Source: Gp6-AA40 sp963772955
GTDB taxonomy: Bacteria > Acidobacteriota > Vicinamibacteria > Vicinamibacterales > UBA2999
Direction of reading: 5' to 3'
Length of the DNA stretch: 64,000 nucleotides
Assembly: GCA_963772955.1 (NCBI GenBank)
Contig: CAVYZF010000009.1
Coordinates: 806,001 to 870,000 of the forward strand
Shown here: piece by piece, positions 62,757 to 64,000 of the stretch
How the letters are laid out: each line of letters begins with the position of its first letter
Numbering within the stretch: position 1 is the stretch's first letter
Translations under genes and position numbers: made by a program
The notes under the pieces: model-generated
Told to the model about the DNA's origin: nothing
Seen by the model: the letters and a program-made list of their open reading frames with translations, nothing else
Databases searched by the model: none

Positions 62757-64000
62757 ATGAGCAAGGAGATGATCATCTCCTCGAGCGCCCACGAAACACG
62801 GGTCGCGATACTCGAGGACGACCAGGTCGCCGAGATTTTCATCGAGCGCGAGCGTTCGCGCGGAGTGGTTGGCAACGTCTACAAGGGCCGGGTCTCGAAG
62901 GTGCTGCCGGGGATGCAGTCGGCCTTCGTCGATCTTGGGCTCGAACGTGACGGGTTCCTTTACGTAACCGACGTCGTCGCCTCACTCGAAGAACTCGACC
63001 GCTTCGAGACCGAGGACGAAGAGGTGTCGGCTGCGTCGGCAGGTCAGGGCGGTGGCAACGGCGGTTCGCAGGCCGGGCCGCGCCGTGATCGGCCGTCGAG
63101 CCACGGCGGACGCCGCGATCGCGACCCTTCGACAAGCTCAGGGTCGCCCCGAGCAGGGTCGAGGGGCGAGCGCGAAAAGGGACCCGAACCCAAGATCGAA
63201 GAGCTCCTCAAGGAAGGCCAGGAGATCATCGTCCAGGTGGCAAAGGAGCCGCTCGGCACGAAGGGCGCCCGGCTGACCTCGCACGCCACGATGCCCGGGC
63301 GCTTCCTGGTCTTCATGCCGACCGTCGACCACGTTGGCGTGTCGCGGAAGATCGAATCGCGTGACGAGCGCTCACGGCTGCGCGGGATCGTCCGCGAATT
63401 CCGTGAGCAGACCGGCTTCACCGGCGGCCTGATCATCCGCACCGCCGCTGCCGGCCGTCCCAAGGAAGACATCGTCTCCGACCTGAGCTACTTCCATAAG
63501 GTGTGGACGGAGATTCGCCAGAAGGCGGAAACGTCGCGCGCGCCGGCGGTCGTCTACCAGGAGCAGAGCCTTGTCGCCAAGCTGCTTCGTGATCTGTTGA
63601 CCGACGACTACTCGGCGATCCGGATCGACAACGACCTCGAATACCGGCGCGTGGTCGAGTTGATCGAGCGGATCATGCCGGCGCTCGCCGGCAAGGTGAA
63701 GCTGTACGAAAAGGACTACCCGATCTTCGAGGAGTACGGCGTCCAGGCCGAGATCGATCGCGCGCTGCGCAGCAAGGTCTGGCTCAAGTCTGGCGGCTCG
63801 ATCGTGATCAACCAGACTGAGGCGCTGGTGGCCATCGACGTCAACACCGGGCGCTATGTCGGCAAGAAGACCGCCGGTCGCCTCGAGGACACCATCCTCA
63901 AGACCAACCTCGAAGCGGTGAAGGAGATCGTGCGGCAGATTCGTCTGCGCGATTTGGGCGGCATCATCGTGCTCGACTTCATCGACATGGAGGAGAAGAA
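62757..64000 (+). CDS. Ribonuclease E/G, 5' part (runs off the window)
   Basis: ATG 62757 has GGAG eight bases upstream, and the frame stays open to the end of the window (414 codons). The S1-type RNA-binding domain (GNVYKGRVSKVLPGMQSAFVDLGLERDGFLYVTDV) is followed by a long Gly/Arg/Ser insertion (about residues 85-145). The 5' sensor and RNase H-like parts and the DNase I-like catalytic centre come next, with LVAIDVNTGRYVG (D361) and IIVLDFIDM (D407). It degrades and processes RNA. Whether it is RNase E or G cannot be decided without the C-terminus. Confidence 0.93.
   Translation, partial: MSKEMIISSSAHETRVAILEDDQVAEIFIERERSRGVVGNVYKGRVSKVLPGMQSAFVDLGLERDGFLYVTDVVASLEELDRFETEDEEVSAASAGQGGGNGGSQAGPRRDRPSSHGGRRDRDPSTSSGSPRAGSRGEREKGPEPKIEELLKEGQEIIVQVAKEPLGTKGARLTSHATMPGRFLVFMPTVDHVGVSRKIESRDERSRLRGIVREFREQTGFTGGLIIRTAAAGRPKEDIVSDLSYFHKVWTEIRQKAETSRAPAVVYQEQSLVAKLLRDLLTDDYSAIRIDNDLEYRRVVELIERIMPALAGKVKLYEKDYPIFEEYGVQAEIDRALRSKVWLKSGGSIVINQTEALVAIDVNTGRYVGKKTAGRLEDTILKTNLEAVKEIVRQIRLRDLGGIIVLDFIDMEEK
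63123..63167 (+). repeat. Palindromic repeat inserted in frame in the RNase E/G gene
   Basis: CCCTTCGAC at 63125-63133 is mirrored with one mismatch by GTCGAGGGG at 63159-63167, and the left part contains CTTCGACAAGCTCAGGG. This sequence type is a dispersed palindromic repeat I recognise from other bacterial genomes. Here it encodes residues 123-138 (DPSTSSGSPRAGSRGE) of the disordered insertion in the S1 region. Confidence 0.65.

Noticed and set aside
62651..62950. Possible small membrane peptide between rodA and the RNase gene
   Set aside because: The first 20 residues are hydrophobic and a weak GGAG precedes a TTG, but the frame then overlaps the RNase E/G start by about 190 bases with shadow-like composition.

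Overview
The window is a GC-rich, densely coded chromosomal segment of a Gram-negative bacterium. Several features point to Acidobacteriota, class Vicinamibacteria or close kin: a DUF1592/DUF1588-type cytochrome protein beside a DUF1552 protein, PD40 propeller and PQQ-propeller proteins, a Bat/MoxR operon, and a MSHA-like secretin/ATPase/TPR trio. The assignment is inferred from gene content only. There is one tRNA (Leu, UAG), no rRNA, no CRISPR array and no recognisable insertion sequence. No gene-free stretch exceeds 300 bases; the longest are 47805-48091, 55595-55798 and 47234-47420.

Layout. 1-4783: the tail of an unknown gene, a methyltransferase, and a helicase/exonuclease pair resembling Bacillus MrfA-MrfB (mitomycin repair). 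4780-7919 (minus): a chemotaxis receptor, ribosomal protein bL31 and a family 2 glycosyltransferase. 7945-15800 (minus): the proteostasis block tig-clpP-clpX-lon-engB-rho. 15924-18204: tRNA-Leu, then a SPFH / ribbon-helix-helix / D12 adenine methyltransferase operon behind a 30-bp near-perfect palindrome. 18249-23849 (plus): MSHA/type IV pilus-like mshL-mshM-mshN homologues, a receiver/degenerate HD-GYP protein and a PilM-like fusion protein. 23852-33542: mostly catabolic and secreted-enzyme genes (phosphoesterase, cupin, deaminase, PQQ and PD40 propellers, methylmalonate-semialdehyde dehydrogenase, alcohol dehydrogenase, MFS transporter). 33663-39811: a MoxR-DUF58-BatD-like-BatA-BatB operon. 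40659-47233 (minus): ankyrin, DUF1592 cytochrome, DUF1552 and membrane hydrolase genes. 47421-56920: EAL-HDOD, RlmD, FKBP, SppA, cytochrome P460, PpiD and GGDEF proteins. 57012-64000: mreB-mreC-mreD-mrdA-rodA, the rod-shape elongasome, followed by an RNase E/G cut by the window edge.

Two patterns are not explained by the genes. First, many spacers, and one coding linker, are built of degenerate 7-base units, often in two inverted arms that could fold into long hairpins. The units differ from site to site, and the sites lie in divergent, convergent and co-directional spacers. Second, three unrelated genes (BatB-like, DUF1592, PpiD) each carry a frameshift at the same nonamer, GCAGGTACT, on either strand and in different reading phases. 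Deleting one G, to give GCAGTACT, restores all three. This points to a sequence-specific replication, modification or base-calling event, not to translational recoding. Two 77-83 bp REP-like inverted-repeat elements, and a palindromic repeat inserted in frame in the RNase E/G gene, complete the repeat landscape.
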